Part shown: piece by piece, positions 48,294 to 62,627 of the stretch
How the letters are laid out: each line of letters opens with the position of its first letter
Numbering within the stretch: position 1 is the stretch's first letter
Origin: Anseranas semipalmata
Taxonomy: Eukaryota > Chordata > Aves > Anseriformes > Anseranatidae
NCBI GenBank assembly: GCA_013399115.1
Contig: VXAA01004303.1
Span: forward strand, 186,787-250,786
Direction of reading: 5' to 3'
Length of the DNA: 64,000 nucleotides
Program-made: the position numbers and the translations under genes
The notes under the pieces: model-generated
Databases searched by the model: none
What the model was told of the DNA's origin: nothing
What the model saw: the letters and a program-made list of their open reading frames with translations, nothing else

Positions 48294-51200
48294 GTAAGTG
48301 AGAACGTATCTCTAAATAGATGGTGCTTCACTCCTGAGCGTTGGTGGCAATAAGTCTTCTGTGGCTATACTTTTGTTATACGAGAGTTTCAGGCTCTGTT
48401 CAGGAGCTGAGTATGAACTGGGAGGTAGCTGGGTAGCAGTTTGCTTGCTGATTTCTCTTCTGAAAGATGCAGAATATCCACAGACTGGCCTAAGTTCAAA
48501 AGGTTGCTCTATATGGGCTGCATAGGCAGTTCTTAAACCCAAAGGGACTGGAGCAGAATCGAGGGTGCGTGCATTATGGAGGGCAATGTCAAAGCGGTAG
48601 TGTCCAGGGAGTGTGGCTGTCAAGTGTCCCGAGGAAGGCACGTGACTGTATCTCAGAATCATCCTGACGCTGTTAGTTTGGACGGTATGTTTTGTATTTC
48701 TAAAATCTGTGCCCTTGTCTCCTCATGGATTTCTTTCCTTGTGGGAAATTGTCTTGCCAAGCAACACATCAGAGATTGTTCTTTGTTCCCCTGTTCTTGC
48801 AATAGTCTCGTTATCCTTCAAGGCCCTCTCTTTCCTTTCATAATAATTGTTGAGTCCTTCCAAATTGACTTGGTTTCTTTTGTTTCTGTCTGTCTTTGTC
48901 TAAAACACATTTGAGCCTGACAACATGACTTCCTCTGGCAATGTTAAAGCTAATACATTTCCAAACTGTTAAAGTGTGATGTGCAAGACCCGGGAAAAAT
49001 AGTAAATTTAAGGTTGCGTAGGGGTCAGCCTGCTTGTTCTCACATTTAGTCTTTGACAGAAGATGTTGAACTTATAGTAGCCTTCTCACATGCTTTGCAA
49101 TTCAGTAGAGTGATTGAAGCATCGTTTTATTGAAAAATTAATCGGTTCTTTGCTGAAAATTTTCAGTAACACTCCTTAGGGTATATTCTTATTTTTCTTA
49201 GTGCTGTACTTGGTCAAAATGGGGCAAAGTCATGGTTAGACTTATGGGGGCCAGAGACTTGCGTGGTGCTCGGATGGCTCTTGGCACGTGCTTATCCTTC
49301 AGTGCCAGCCTTTGCTTTCCCAGTGCTTACTTTGCAAATGTGAAACTGAGGATCTTCCTTCCCACAGCGTGTGCTAGACAGGAAGCACCACCTGCTTCAA
49401 GAAGCCTAGCTCTTCCCACGGGAGTTTCTGTTCATAGTGGTACCCAGTTTTGTTGGATTTTCCACTTAAATGGCTGAATCTTTCATGCAGTATTTCATCC
49501 TTAAAACTGTTTTGAAATTTCAGTCATCTCACCATGAGACTGAAAGAGGTGTATTTTGTAATGTTTAAAAAGTAATAATAATAATAGGGACACCCAATTT
49601 TCAGCAGTTGTGTTTTGGACTTGCTAGGAATGTCTTGTTCTTCTGGGAAATTGTCCCAGATGAGCTACATTAAGACAGAAGAGTATGTGGAGCTTCAGGT
49701 TTGGAGTCCAATCCTAAAATTGTTGAAATCTCTGAACACAGTCTGCATGGCTCTTGTAAATGGGGAAATTGCATTTCCTAAGAATTCACCATATTTCTGC
49801 CCAGAAGTTCAGGGTCACCCAGTCTTTTACAGTCAACGTTGTTGTCTTTCCCCAAACTAATAGGAGGGAGTCCTTTTCTCTTGTACTTCCCATGATTTTC
49901 TTGTGGGTTCCCATCTAATAGCATGGCAAGTTCCCTTCAGTTCCCCTGGCCCCTGTTGCTTTGTGGCAGCAGTCCCCTATTTTCTTTTTATGCACCTTGC
50001 ACATGTTAGATCCTGGCTTAGACTCTCCTTCCATTGATGCTGGTTTTCCCGTTCTCCCACTCCTCTTGTTTTTATTCAGTTTCCAGTTTATTTTCTTTAC
50101 TGCTTGCCTCCAGCATCATGTTGTCTTGATCACTCTTCCCTGGTTTATTTTACATCCAAATTAGAGAGATTTCTGTGCTGCTGACTGCCCGTCAGGTTGG
50201 CAGGCGTCACTGAGCAGAAACTTGTTTCAATTCTAGTACCAAGCAGCAAGTATAATTAATAATCATTAATTTATCAATAATAACTTGCAGTTATGGACTG
50301 GCAGGTGCAACCATCAGAGTTGTGTACTTGAATTCACTAAAATGACCCATTTTAGTTGCAGACCCCCAGAGATTCCCCTGAGTTTGAGCAGATTTTTTTT
50401 TTCCTCCGGTGTTTTATCTTGGCTGATGTTAGAAAGATTTTCATGGGAGCCAAGAAGGGCTCTGCTTGAATTCCCTCCTCCAAAATATGCAGCAACGGAG
50501 TTCGACAAAGGAAAGGTAGATGCAGTTTTTGAAAAAGGAGAAAATACATGTTGTTCTAATTCTCAGAAGTAGATGAATTATTTTGGCTGAAACTTATGAA
50601 CACCAGCGTGGGAAACCAGCCCAGACACTTTGGCTCAGTTTTAGGCAACTGAGAGCGGTCTCGTAATAGGATGTGTCAGGCAACCTTCATATGTTTTGCT
50701 ACCAACCCCGCCTTTCTCCTTGTGATGTAGACTGCTTGAATACATTGTGGAAAGTTGGAAGAGCAGACAAAGTTTTATTGTGGAATAAATGTTCAAGGGC
50801 ACAAGGGCTTCAGCTGGAAAAAGCCTCTGGGGAAGCAGTTTTAGGAGGTTTTTTTGCATGGTTCCATTGGGAAGAATATGTAAAGGAAAGAGCCTTTGTT
50901 CGGTTTGGGCAGACCTGAGCTCAAACCAGAGATGAGAAAAGAGTTTGGCCTCAGTCTAGTCTCCATTTCTCAGAAAGTAAAAAATAAAATAAAATAAACT
51001 GCGAGAGTCTCAAGGATCACGGGAGCAGTACCAGGCTGAGCAGTGGGGATGGGCTTGCATTAGGAAGCCTTTGCTGCTCACAACAAACCAGTGCCTGTGA
51101 AATATTAGTGAGAATTCAGCCATGGTGGGGCTAATGCATATGAATACCATATGATCAGTCCAGATACAAATCAGGAGCTGTAGTTTTGGGTGCAACATTT

Positions 51201-54200
51201 GAAGGTTAATGATGAAGACTGAAGAGAACGGTCCAATGTTGCATTTTGGAGGGGGGTTTTCCCTATCCCTGGCTCTTCTGTCTTTGACTTATACCTGACT
51301 TCTGCTATCACTATTACATAGTAGGAGAAATTGGGACCGATCTGGAAGAAAAATGGATTTCAAATGACATACCATGTGTAACAGAAGTAGAAAAATGCTT
51401 GTAACTGTTTAAAGAATTTTATCTCCTTGCGTTTCTCTTTAGTGGCATTACAAATGTGCCTCACCCATGTGTTATACAGTTTGTCAAGGGAAAGCTTTAA
51501 ATACAGCAGAATGCACCGACTGTCATGTTGGTAGAGTAACAACATTCTGGGCAATAAAAGTGTCAAAGAAAACATCTGTTTTCATGAACTTCCCCTAGGA
51601 CAGTCTGTATAGCACAATATAAAACCCAGACACATTAATGGAATTAACTTCTATGCAGGAATAACACTGAAGCATACGATTATGGGTTATGATCGCAGTA
51701 AGTGTATTAAATAAGATCCATTCTTGTCTTCCTGAACTTTGATTTACAAAACATGAGTATTTTAAATTCTTCAAAACACCGCTCAAACCCACTCCGTTTT
51801 GTAAATACTACGATTTTTGCCTAATTGTATTATTAACATGAAATCACCAGATGCAACTGGATGCTAATAAAAACTAAGTCTATCTCTTGGAAGGACTGAA
51901 CTTCTAAGCTCTATTTTATGAATTCTAAGGGAAGACCAATGACCTGGAAAGTTCCTTATGCAAACTAAATGTCCTGATGTTATAGCTGTTTCAGAGTGTA
52001 AGTTGGGAGTCTTGGTTTTGGTATGTTATATTTCTTACCTATATTTTTGCTTTTAGTGGCATTTTATCCTTCGTGGAGACTTCCAATTTAGCTTTTGTAA
52101 CTGTGCTGTTTATTGAATCTATCTTTTGAAAAAGATAAACAACCAAAAGATCAAGAGCCATTTTACTTAATGTTTTGTTACTTGCCTGTTACAGCCAGGC
52201 TGCATCTGTCGGGAACCCTAGGAGTCCCAACTACCACCACGGCTTCCACTCTTTTATTGTCCTCTTTTCCCAGTTTCAGCAGTGTGAAGCGTAACGCTAT
52301 GCAGGCTGTTGACATGCTTGTGGACTGTCTTTTTAAGCTAAGGAAGGATCCGAGTCCTCCACTTTCTGGACTCAGATTGCCTAATATGGTAAGGTATGTC
52401 TTCACAGGCTGCGCTGGTTTGCTGAGATACAAGGGAAAGTTGACTAGTAAAAGGGAACAAAATAGGTGAACATCTTGCTAGCTGATAAGAAAGGAAAATC
52501 TTTTAATCTAGATAGTATTATATGACACTGTTCATCGTATGCCTTATTGCTGCTCCCCAGGGTCCCTTCTGGGCAATAAGGATGCAAGTATTTTTCCCTG
52601 GTTTTATCCTTGAGTATTTACGTATAACATAGATGCATGTGACGTGGGAGGGAAGCCATCTGGCCCACGTCCAAGGTAACGTAGGTGGTAACTGTGCGTC
52701 ACTTGTATGGCTATAGCTAAATTATAGAGAGCTTAATTATGTGTAAAGTAAGGCTATGAGAGATTGGGTCTGTTTAGTCCTGTTTATAAACAAAATGCTG
52801 TAATGGGTTGTGTGTGCTGCAATGGGAAGAGATCTTTAATGTGTGTACAGCTAGCAATGTAGAGTTGAGTCTAAAATAGCAGAAAATTGCTGCAAGAGCA
52901 TGAGTTAGTGTTTTGCTGTAGAGCTTTAAGTGTGGTGAAGAACATTTTTATTGCATCTGGAGTACCCTGGCTTCCTTGGGAGGTGGAGGGGGAAGACACT
53001 ATAGAACTTAAGATTCATTCTGCAAATATTTCTACAAAATTTTTTCACATCTGCACAGATGATTTGCCTCATGAGTTCTCCAGCCTAATATGCCTCTGTT
53101 GGTTTCTCTTGACCTTAATGTTTTGAGAAGGCTACTGAACTTGCTGTCTGCTATCCCTGTTGATACAGCATTTAAATCATCAGCATGGCTGTCCAGTTCC
53201 TATTTACGGCTCTGGGAAAACATATTGTTTGTGCTTAAAGCCGGGCAGTCCAAGTCCGCTATGTAACAGGGTTATAGCTAAGTATGTTCAGGTTAATTCC
53301 TGTAATTCACCAAGCTGCTGAATTAGGAAGGTGTAATGTGAAGCAGCGTCCATGATGGAGATGCGTAACACAAAACCAGCTAATAGCCTATCTGTGAGTC
53401 CTAGTAAGATGAAGCAAAATAGCAAGTCCTCCAGGAATGATTTGCAAGGTCATAGAGCCATAACTATTTAAGGTAACTTTATGCTTTATCCTCTTCTTTA
53501 GTAAATTACTCTCACAATTTCAATGTAGTCCAAGGTGACAAATCTTCCTCAGTTGTCAGCAAGTGATTTCTTCTGAAGTTATGGAGCTGAGGTTAGCAAT
53601 GAATCGGATACCCCCCGGATACCTTGGCTTTCTTGGCTTTTGCTGGCATTGCTGGGAGGTCTGTGCAGTTGGTTCAAATTATCCCATTTCATCCCAGGGT
53701 CCTGTTCCTTTGCCTACATGGGAGCCATCTCACTGGTGTCCAGGGATCCTTTTTCTTCCCAGAAGGAACTGGGAGCGGGGTGATGACATGCTGCGTAGGG
53801 TGGCAGCAGGATCAGTGCCACGTATGTGCATCTCTCCACCTCCAGTGCCGTGTGAGTGCGGCGCAGCCACTCCAGGAGACAGGACTGGTCGCATTCAGTG
53901 TGGTTATTTGCCTACCCTAGCTGGCTTGAGGAACGGTATTGTTCCCTGGAAATGTCCCAAAGACAGGGTAAACCTAACTATTGTTTTATGGCTAATTGTG
54001 TTGATATTTTTTTTACTTTAAAAGTTAACAGCATATGTTTGTGCTGATACATGTAGTGGAGCATCATGCTAGTTTTTGTTTGACACTGTCAAACTCTATC
54101 TCATCGTGACATGCTCAAAATTATAGAAGGGAAAATATCTCTAACTGCTTCACTACTTGTAGCCGGCTCTCTGCCCCTCTGGGAGCTGATGATCATACTT

Positions 54201-57200
54201 CATTGTCAGTCATCCAGCAGGCCATGGTGCGGATGTCTCTCCTGGTGTAACCGAAGACATTCTCCAGAAAAATCCAATCTGCAGGATTGAAGTTGTTGCA
54301 TACAGCATTAGATACCTGGGTAGCCCTTAATGTGGACAGGGTAGCCCTGTCTGCCTTAGAGAATGGGTGAATTGTGCAGGGGCAGTGGGAGATGGCTTCA
54401 GCAGATGCTACGTGAGTGTATTGCACTTGGTGCTTCTTTTCTAGCCCTCCTCACTAGTCTGCTGGCAAATGCCGCCTTGTGGCTGTGTGGCAAAGTCCCT
54501 GTGAGGTTAATAGTCCTTGTTGCTTGCAAGAGCCACGCAGAATGATGTAGCCTCATGTTTAAGTAGTAAATGATTTCTCTCCCAGATATGTCCAGAAGGA
54601 GCGAAAAGCAGAAGCTGTATTGCCAGATGGCTAAAAAGGAATGAAGAATAATCTGCATTTGTTTGGAAAACTGTAGTCAAATTCTCTGGCAATAAAATAT
54701 CCTTTGGAAACTACCACTGTAGGAAAAATTGTGTGTTCCAGTGACTCAAGTATGGTGATGGTGTTTGTCACCCTTGTCTTTAAAAGGTCACTTTTTGTTC
54801 TGAGTTTATATCCTACATGCTTTTGTTCAGAAAGAAGCCTCATATTTGGAAAGTCATTGTTTTTTGCATTTAGACATGCAGTTTCACTACTAGAAGTAAC
54901 ATTGTTTGGCAGGAGCTGCTTCATTATTTGGTATGTCAAGATGTAGAATCCTTAAGCTGTAAAACTCCTTCCTGGCAGGGATTTGCCACCAGCTTTGGTT
55001 TTTCACGCCTCAGTATGTTTTCTTTACTCATTATAGTAGGTACGTAGTACATAGCTAATGCTGGGCGCTGCTTTTTGATCGGCTTTTTTTCATTGCTCCT
55101 AGATTGCATCCTTGGGAGTGAACATAACCTTCTGCACCACAATCTGTTGCTGCTGTTGAAGGAAGGCCAGAAATAGGCTTGAAACATAGTTAGATAGCAA
55201 TGTGTTGAAGTTATACATTTGTTCGGCCAGCGGCACTAGAATATTGCGTGGTGTCAGCCGGTTGCTTCCATGGACGAGCTAACACAAAGGTTTTATAACC
55301 ACGGGGTGGCTGGGGAGGTGGGAAGCATCCAGAATCTGATGAATCTTGGTAAAGAGCAAAATGGATCATGACTCCGTGAGTGCCTGAGTGCTCTGAGATT
55401 TTTTATTTCTCTGTCATATTTTGGAAAGTCCCATAGCTTCAAACGGCTGTGTTTACATCTGGTTCTTATATTCATGTTCACTTTCCTCATTTCCCTGACA
55501 CTGCCTGTTAACGTTTGCGAGTTTCTGCTGCATTCCTCCTTTGTAACTCAACATGTTTGTGCTTCTTCCACGCTTTGTTAGAAAGCTGAATCAGGGAAGA
55601 GGTGACTTACCAACAAACACTGGCCAAGTGCAACTGTTGAGCAACTTTCACTGGAAAATATTATGTTCTAACACTACTTTATCCTTAATGGCAATCATTG
55701 GACGAAATCTTGATTTTGGCATGAGCAATGCTCTAAAATGGACTTCAGAGTGGACAGTGGAAAACATCTCTCCAGATTTTATGTGCTTCTTTTTTGAATA
55801 AAGCCATAATATTGACGTTGGGAAAGAAGCCTGACTCTGAAAAGACAGAACCAGCTTTTGGATGAACATGAAGCAAATTAGCTGTAGATATCAGTCCTCC
55901 CCCTTGTGTGTAGCTATAGGATTATGGCATAAAAGTCTGGAGTGCTGGGGTTGCACCAGGTCTCTGGGTTCATAACCGTGGTTGCATTTACAGCCTCGAA
56001 TGAAATCAGTTCTGTTTATTGTTCCTGATTATTGATACCATTGTCATCCATTTCTGTAACATCGTAGCATCATCACTTCTGGAGATGACGTTAACGTAAT
56101 GAAATCCTTCTCCCTCTTCTGCAAGCTTTTCTTTAAATTCAGTTCTGAGCTTCGGAAGTTAGGGAAGTCCCCAGAGCTGTTAGTGTTACACCCCTCTTCT
56201 TGTCCTGTTCCAGAGGCTGGATCTGAGTGCTCACCTTCTTCATTCTTCCAAAATCTCAATTCTGATCCACAGAACTGCTTGAATGCTCGTCTCCTACATG
56301 CATAATTTGACACTTGTAGGTGCTAAAATGACGTTTCTGTGCTCAGAATGGTGCTTTTTTTAACTCTTTTCACCACTGCTTTTTATTTTCCATATTTGTA
56401 AGAAAACAAAAAGAATTCTGAAGTTTTATATTTAAAATGTGCTATTCTCAGCCCACACTAAAATTATCTGCTTCTCCTGCTTAATGGTAATCCAGGTAAG
56501 CCTATTGGGTATAACTTCCAGCCTTTTGATGATAAATTTAGTGATGGGAATAAAAAGTGGGGGAAAGTATGATGCTATATGTGCAATTATAGAATGTCAG
56601 CTGATGTGTATGTTTGGGAGGAGAGGAAGTTCCTTTCCTTCTGCTTCGTATCTGTGAGACATAATGCCAGATCTGCTCCTGGGAATCCTAGTCAGTGCAC
56701 TGCAGATGAAAGCCTGTTCACTTGTACAGTTTGTATTCCATTTATGGCAAAGTGCTGCAGTGCCTTTACATCACGTTTACAACAGAGCTTATTGCCTGAC
56801 CAATAATTTCTTTGCTACAGTCCTTCAGCCTTCTGTTGCCGAACATAACCGTTGCTGCCTTTTTCAGTTCTAAATAAACCCTGTGAAGCTATAATTGAAC
56901 CTGTTAAAGCTTGCATATAATTTTACAGTGATTTATTTACAGTGTTTTAGAGTGGTTTTTATATAGCATGTATTTTCAATCAAGTTTTCATTATCCAAAA
57001 TAATAGTGGGTTGGGTATTACCGTGAATACAGCTGCTACAGCTTTGACCCTGAGTTGTCCCACATAACAGCACCGCTCATCAGCCCTCTGGGTTCTTACC
57101 GAGTGTCTGCAAACTGGATTGCAGTTCATAGATAACGGAGAGTTGGCTGTACAAGGAATAACATTTATTATTACAACCTTTAAGACAGGCTTTTCAGCAC

Positions 57201-60200
57201 ATCTCCTAGGATAGATAACAGTGCTGCTAATTTCAAATCAGCTCATTATGCATTGAAATGAACGGCTTCTCTACGGATCCAGCAGAATTTCTTTGCACAA
57301 AAGGCGGTGGGTACAATGAATAAAGATGTGAGAGCAGCAGTGTTAACAAGATTCAGCCTTTTCTGTGCAGGTTAATGCCATTCCAGAAATTTTGGTGATA
57401 CTCTTGTGACTTTTTAACCATGAGACCCATGTAGAAGAAGAAATGACTGGTGTCCCAGTACCCGAGGTATGGTGATCACCAGTACTTTCATCTGGCTGTG
57501 GCAGCCTGGCTGTTAAAACAGGATCCATGACTTGTCAGAGCAAAGCTCAGACTGATCACGGGCTTTTCCTTTGCAAATAACAGTGCTCACATCCAAGCAT
57601 TTGGACATAGTGGAAGGCAAGTGCAAGGCATGTAAGACATTCTTCCAGGGAAAAAAAGTAATTGTAACTTTCAGTGTGTGGAATGACATTATTTAGGGCT
57701 TAAATAATCGGAAATATAGGACATCCTGAGGTGGGTGGAATCACAGGATTTACTAAACTTTGCCCATGACATAAATGTTCCTTAGATTTTTTTTGTTGTT
57801 CTGAAAGGGAGGTACTCTACACTATGGATTTCAGTTTTGCATGCCAATCCAGTAACATAAAAGCAATTGGAAATCTAATCTTGAGTCTGTTCTCTGTAGC
57901 TCACATCAATAGTTCAATAGTTAATGGGTATTTCGTGTTTAAACTGAGTTTCCTGGCTTTTTTTACAGACTGCTTTAGACCCAGAACAATTATGTCATGG
58001 GCATACAGTGCCAGGATAGTTTATTTCACTCAGTTTCTCCAGAGAGGTGTCATGAAAATAAATGTGGCTTTAGAATGGCTTTAAGTATTGCATAAAATAA
58101 GAAATATAGATTTCAGTATTTCCCTGGACTAGAACATGACTAAACATAGAGTGCTCTCCTCCTGCAGGTGCAGAATCCAGAAGTGGGGTTGTGAAGATCT
58201 GTAGTTGAATAGCAGACAACTAAACCCCCAGGAGGTACCAGCAGCGTCTGGGGCTTATTGCAGTCTGACTTTAGTGGGGACTTCCTCTGCTCAGAGAAAA
58301 GTGAGCAAAATGGTCTTGGGGATGGGTTCAAAGGAAAACCTGAAAACCCTTTGTGCTGCTCGGCCCCTTGGGTTATAATTTGCACCTGTACGTTCAGTAC
58401 AGCACCGTTCTTGCATTGCTTGGCACAGCGCAGGAGAGGGTCACAGTAGGGGCTGTGCCACCTCAAAGGCTGCGTTTGTTCCTCCCAGGCATGCCAACAT
58501 GCTGATCCCTAGCGCTGAGGCCATCTGACAAGGGAGGCTCATCCATGCTGCTGAGCCATCATAGCCTCCAAATTGCTGTGGCCACGTCCAAGGCTTTTGG
58601 GGACGGCCCCCACCAGTGCCCAGCTTGTGCATGGAAGTGTTGGTTGGTCCAGGATGAAACGATGCTGGAGACCTTTCTAACAGCTCAGCACTCTGCAGGA
58701 TTGTGCGCCGGTGCGCAGGGATGTTCCCTGGCTGTGTTTAATTCGACAGGAGTAGTCAAGGAGACCCTGCCAGGAGGTACATGGTGCGAAGAGTGTCCTG
58801 GTGCAGTGTGGCCCCAGTTATGTCTTCAGCTCACCCCCTCCATCAGCTAGCCTTGCGTAGCCAGAGAAGCAAATTTGCCCTTCAATATATGCCTTCTCGG
58901 GGGAGATAGGGAGGTTTGGCTACCAATGAAAGAAAAGTCAACTGAATGAGAAGTAATTCAGTGGCATACAAGAGAGCGTGGTGAACCTGATGTGGAAAAT
59001 GACAGCTAGGACTTTGAGGAGATAGGCTTGGGATAATTTGTTCCAAAAATACCGACTGCTTTTCAAGTTTTATTAGAATTCTGGTCTCCCAAGAGGGTTT
59101 CTGCTTTCCTTCTCCTCTGCACTCCTGGAGAACATGCCGTGGGCTCACATCACCTGTGAGCATCGTTCTGCAACTCTGGCTGTAACTCCTAGCTTTGTTT
59201 CCCATTTTTGTCTGCTGCAGGTTGGAAAGTTACTGTGCTGCTTAAATTTACATTATCAGTGTAACATTCTGTAGGTGAAGACTTTCAACACAGATCAAAG
59301 GCGTATTTGAATTTTTCTCCTCAAATATTTGGCTCAGGGCCTCATCCTCTTTCTGGTATGTCATCATCTTGTATATGGGTCTTCCTCTCTATTTACAAAA
59401 ATACATTCTACTTGGGTACAAACACAGGTGTCCTTTCCAAAAGAAGGGAGAGGACAGCTCTCTCAAAGGAAAAAGGAAAGATGTCTGAGAAGTGGTCATA
59501 GTCACCATTGCTCAACGATAGAAGATACTCGTGCTGCTTTACTCAAAGATGAGAAGAAACTTTCAGGTGATGTTGCCCGTAAATACAGTTCAGCCTGAAG
59601 TTACAGCCTGGGCAAGGTCTCATGGTGGGGTTTGTGTCCAGTGGTTTGTGTCCTTCTTATTATTCCCAGTAGCTATATAAATATTCCTTAGCAAAATAAG
59701 CAGCACCACATCTATAGCACAGAACAGGCTGGTGTTGCATACTGAGGAATATTCTTAACAGACAGAAACAGTCGGATCTAAACCATGACCTTGAATATTA
59801 GAAACATCGGGATGTGAGGGCGAGAGCTGTAAAGGAAGAGTCGGGTTTCATACTTACACAGGGGAAAACTTGAAAGTAAACTGTATGAGGCAGCAGGAAG
59901 AATCCCATAAATTAGGCACCTTTGTTGAAATAACGATGAAACCCAACATGTTTTGCCATATTGCATCTCATTTGCTGTCTTTCTCCTGGCTAATAAGGAT
60001 ACTATTTCTCATGCTACCCCTTCTCTTTAAAATGAGTTATTGTCCACCAAGATGTGTTTTGTCAATCTGTGAGGCATCTGCACTGGATGACTAATTAACT
60101 TTTAATTAGTAGGGAATAGAAAGCTCAGTTTTTGTTTTGGTTTGAAGCTCAAGCTGTGAGTTCTGTACTTCACCATTGATTTTGGAGCTTTCCCGCCCCT

Positions 60201-62439
60201 CTGCAGAAACGTGACCGGAGGGATGTGGCAATGGATCATTTAGGACTGGACTGGAGAGGAAGCAGAAACCTGCAACGTGGAGTTGTTCAGCTCCACCTTG
60301 GTGACTAAGCTGGGCTTTGTCAGCCTTGTAATCGTGATTGAGACACTCTAGTGTGCTGGTTGCCACACGAGTTAGCCCAGTTTCAATTACTCGTGCTGTT
60401 TTGAAACCCCAGAAACTGAGACTGGTGCGAAAGGATAACCTGTGTGTGCAATTTCTATAAATGTGCATTTAAAGTGTCCGAATTACCTTGTTGCTGCTCC
60501 ACGCTGCTGGGAGAGGTGGAGGCTGGGGGTGATGAGTGCAACAGATGGAGGCTTGAAAGATCAAGGTCCTGCCACAGTCTCCTTGAGCAGCAGGGTGCCT
60601 GTCACTACCTTCTCCTGTGTCTGGATTTCATTTCCATACCTTTTAAAGGGAATGCAGAAATATTTCCAGGCAGAATTAGACCTCTCCAAACTTTTTTCCT
60701 TCCTGCAGTCAATGAATAATGAATCCCCTCCCTTCTCATGCTGAGGTATCGAGCAGAAACCTGATCTCGAAGTGGCTTTCCCTGAGACCAGCAATCCAAC
60801 AGCTGCATTGCCTTCTCTGAGGTCACACATCGCTGCATCGCTTCTCCTGGGTAGCGACGATGCTGAATGGCAGGAGACAGGAATGCAGCTGCTATTCCCA
60901 GCACCGTTCCCTATGTGTGTATGTCTGTAAAATTACACAATTGCCAAGCAGGGTGCAAAAAAGGGGCAATACTTCAGAGAGATACGCAAGTGTAGTAAGA
61001 TTTTAAAACTATTTTTATGTAGATATTCTTTTGCACTTCCTGTGATATATTTCATGATAAAGCAACCTGTGGAGCTGGAGCAGAGTGTGGACTGCAGACG
61101 GGTTAATTCCAGGCACGCTGTTTGCCTGGTCGGTGGCTGGTTTGGGTGGATGTGAACAAGTCCGGAGCAGTCCAAACCCTGTGGTGTGGTCCTGTTGCTG
61201 TGTTTGACTCTAAGATTGTATATAGTGTACGAGAGCTATGAAATCAGTTCACCCACTGTGTGTTTGAGGGCACATTTCCCGGGCGTTTTTCAATTGAACG
61301 TACTGTGTGCTTAGCTGGGACGTGAGAGCCATCCACTTGCCTTTCCAGCAAGCAGTCTTGCAGTCGGGGAAGCTGCTAGCATTGCAGAGAGCAGCTTCCC
61401 ATGGAGCCAGCCTGCACAGCAGCAGCACAGCTCCGCAGAGAGCTCACTGGAAGTTTGGTGAGAGGTCCATGCCCTCCACACCCTCCCTTTCCTCCGAGCT
61501 CCCTCCCCTCCTCCTCAGTCCCGAAAGCTCATCTGAATGTGTACATTGCACAAGCTAAGTGTCGCCTTCTCACAGCTCGAAACAGACTTCTGAGCAAACA
61601 ACAAAAATCCTGTTGTGCTGCATGAATGCATACTCCCTTTAATGGTATGAACTGCTCCGTGTCCTTTAAAATATCTCCCTTTGTCACAGCCGCAACATGC
61701 GTGCTCAGGCTAGCGGCTGGAATTTAAGCTTTGCAAAGTGCAGCCGGTTTGCCTCCGACCTCCAGCTCTCAGCCTGCCGGGCCTCGGGAGCTTGGAAGTT
61801 TTTACTTTTTGTCCTGTTTCTCTTTTTTTTTTCTTTTTTTCCCCCTTTTTTCCCTACAAGTGGCAGCCCAAATCCCAAGCTGAAAGTGAATCGCTGCTGC
61901 TGGCCGCCCTCCAGCATTCCTGGCTGCGCGAGTAAGGATCTGGAATGTCAGAGGCAGCGCGGGGAGGGAAGGGAGAAGCGTGCGCGTGGGTAAAGGCGCC
62001 CGGGAGGAGGAGGACGGAACAAAACACAACTTCATCTGGACTGCCCCTTTCCAAACCAGTGTTTGTTCCTGATTTATGCTTTTGCGTTTCACTTAAAGCA
62101 TGCAGCTCCGCGCAGTTACGGCAGAGAGCTCGCAGCAGCGCTCCGGAGTAAAACAGGTTTTTGTTGGTGGTTTTTTTTTTTTTCTTTTTTTTTTTTTGCA
62201 AAAGCTTCGTGTCTAGATAAACTCAGCCGTTTCTCTGGCTCTTCCTCTTGAGCCGGGAGATTTTTCCTCCTGCTGTTTTAAGGGAAGAGCCTCCTGGTCC
62301 TGCGGCACAGGCTCTGGACGAGAGAAAATGCCCTTTTGTGGAGATCGCGGGAAGGGGCTCGGACGGTGAGGGTGGCACGGCGCCGGATCGCACCGCGTCC
62401 CTGACACCGCCTCTTCTGCTTGGACAAGAGACGTTGTGG
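48294..62439 (+). other. PPP1R12B: Intron after exon 19, upstream of the M20 promoter region
   Basis: About 14 kb of non-coding sequence after gtaagt. It contains an exon-like stretch with good splice signals at 52195-52393, an AAAAT repeat near 50980-50998, T-rich tracts near 61820-61855 and 62169-62197, and the CArG box at 61636. No MYPT2 tail exon (HERLSRLE) was found here, so the long isoform must splice past the whole region. Confidence 0.8.
61636..61645 (+). promoter_or_regulatory. CArG box (SRF site) upstream of the M20 exon
   Basis: CCTTTAATGG is a perfect CC(A/T)6GG match, 983 bp before the M20 ATG. SRF with myocardin drives many smooth and cardiac muscle promoters through such elements, which fits the muscle expression known for M20/M21. 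Distance to the real transcription start is unknown. Confidence 0.5.
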
Positions 62440-62627
62440 AGCCTCAGCTCTCTCTGCAGCAGATTAATGCCTAAAATTATACACCCTAAACAGCAGGGTT
62501 TAATTACCAGAGCTGTGAATAGTTTAATTAGTTTGTTCTGACCTTGGAAGAAGGACCTGCCCAGCGCTGTAGAGCGACAGGAAAGCAAGACTTCTTTGCT
62601 TCTCAAAGACACCCAGCCTGCGAGGCC
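62440..62627 (+). promoter_or_regulatory. Probable M20 proximal promoter and 5' UTR
   Basis: This is the stretch just before the M20 start codon. It contains the AT-rich element CTAAAATTATAC at 62471-62482, which is both TATA-like and one base off the MEF2 consensus, and a second AT-rich motif GTTTAATTAG near 62521. No AUG occurs in frame between the AT-rich elements and the M20 start. The transcription start itself cannot be read from the sequence, so the limits are approximate. Confidence 0.4.

Noticed and set aside
53563..54021. 152-codon open frame on the + strand
   Set aside because: No recognisable domain, a composition typical of chance frames, and it sits in the intron between exon 19 and the M20 exon with no clear splice or promoter context.
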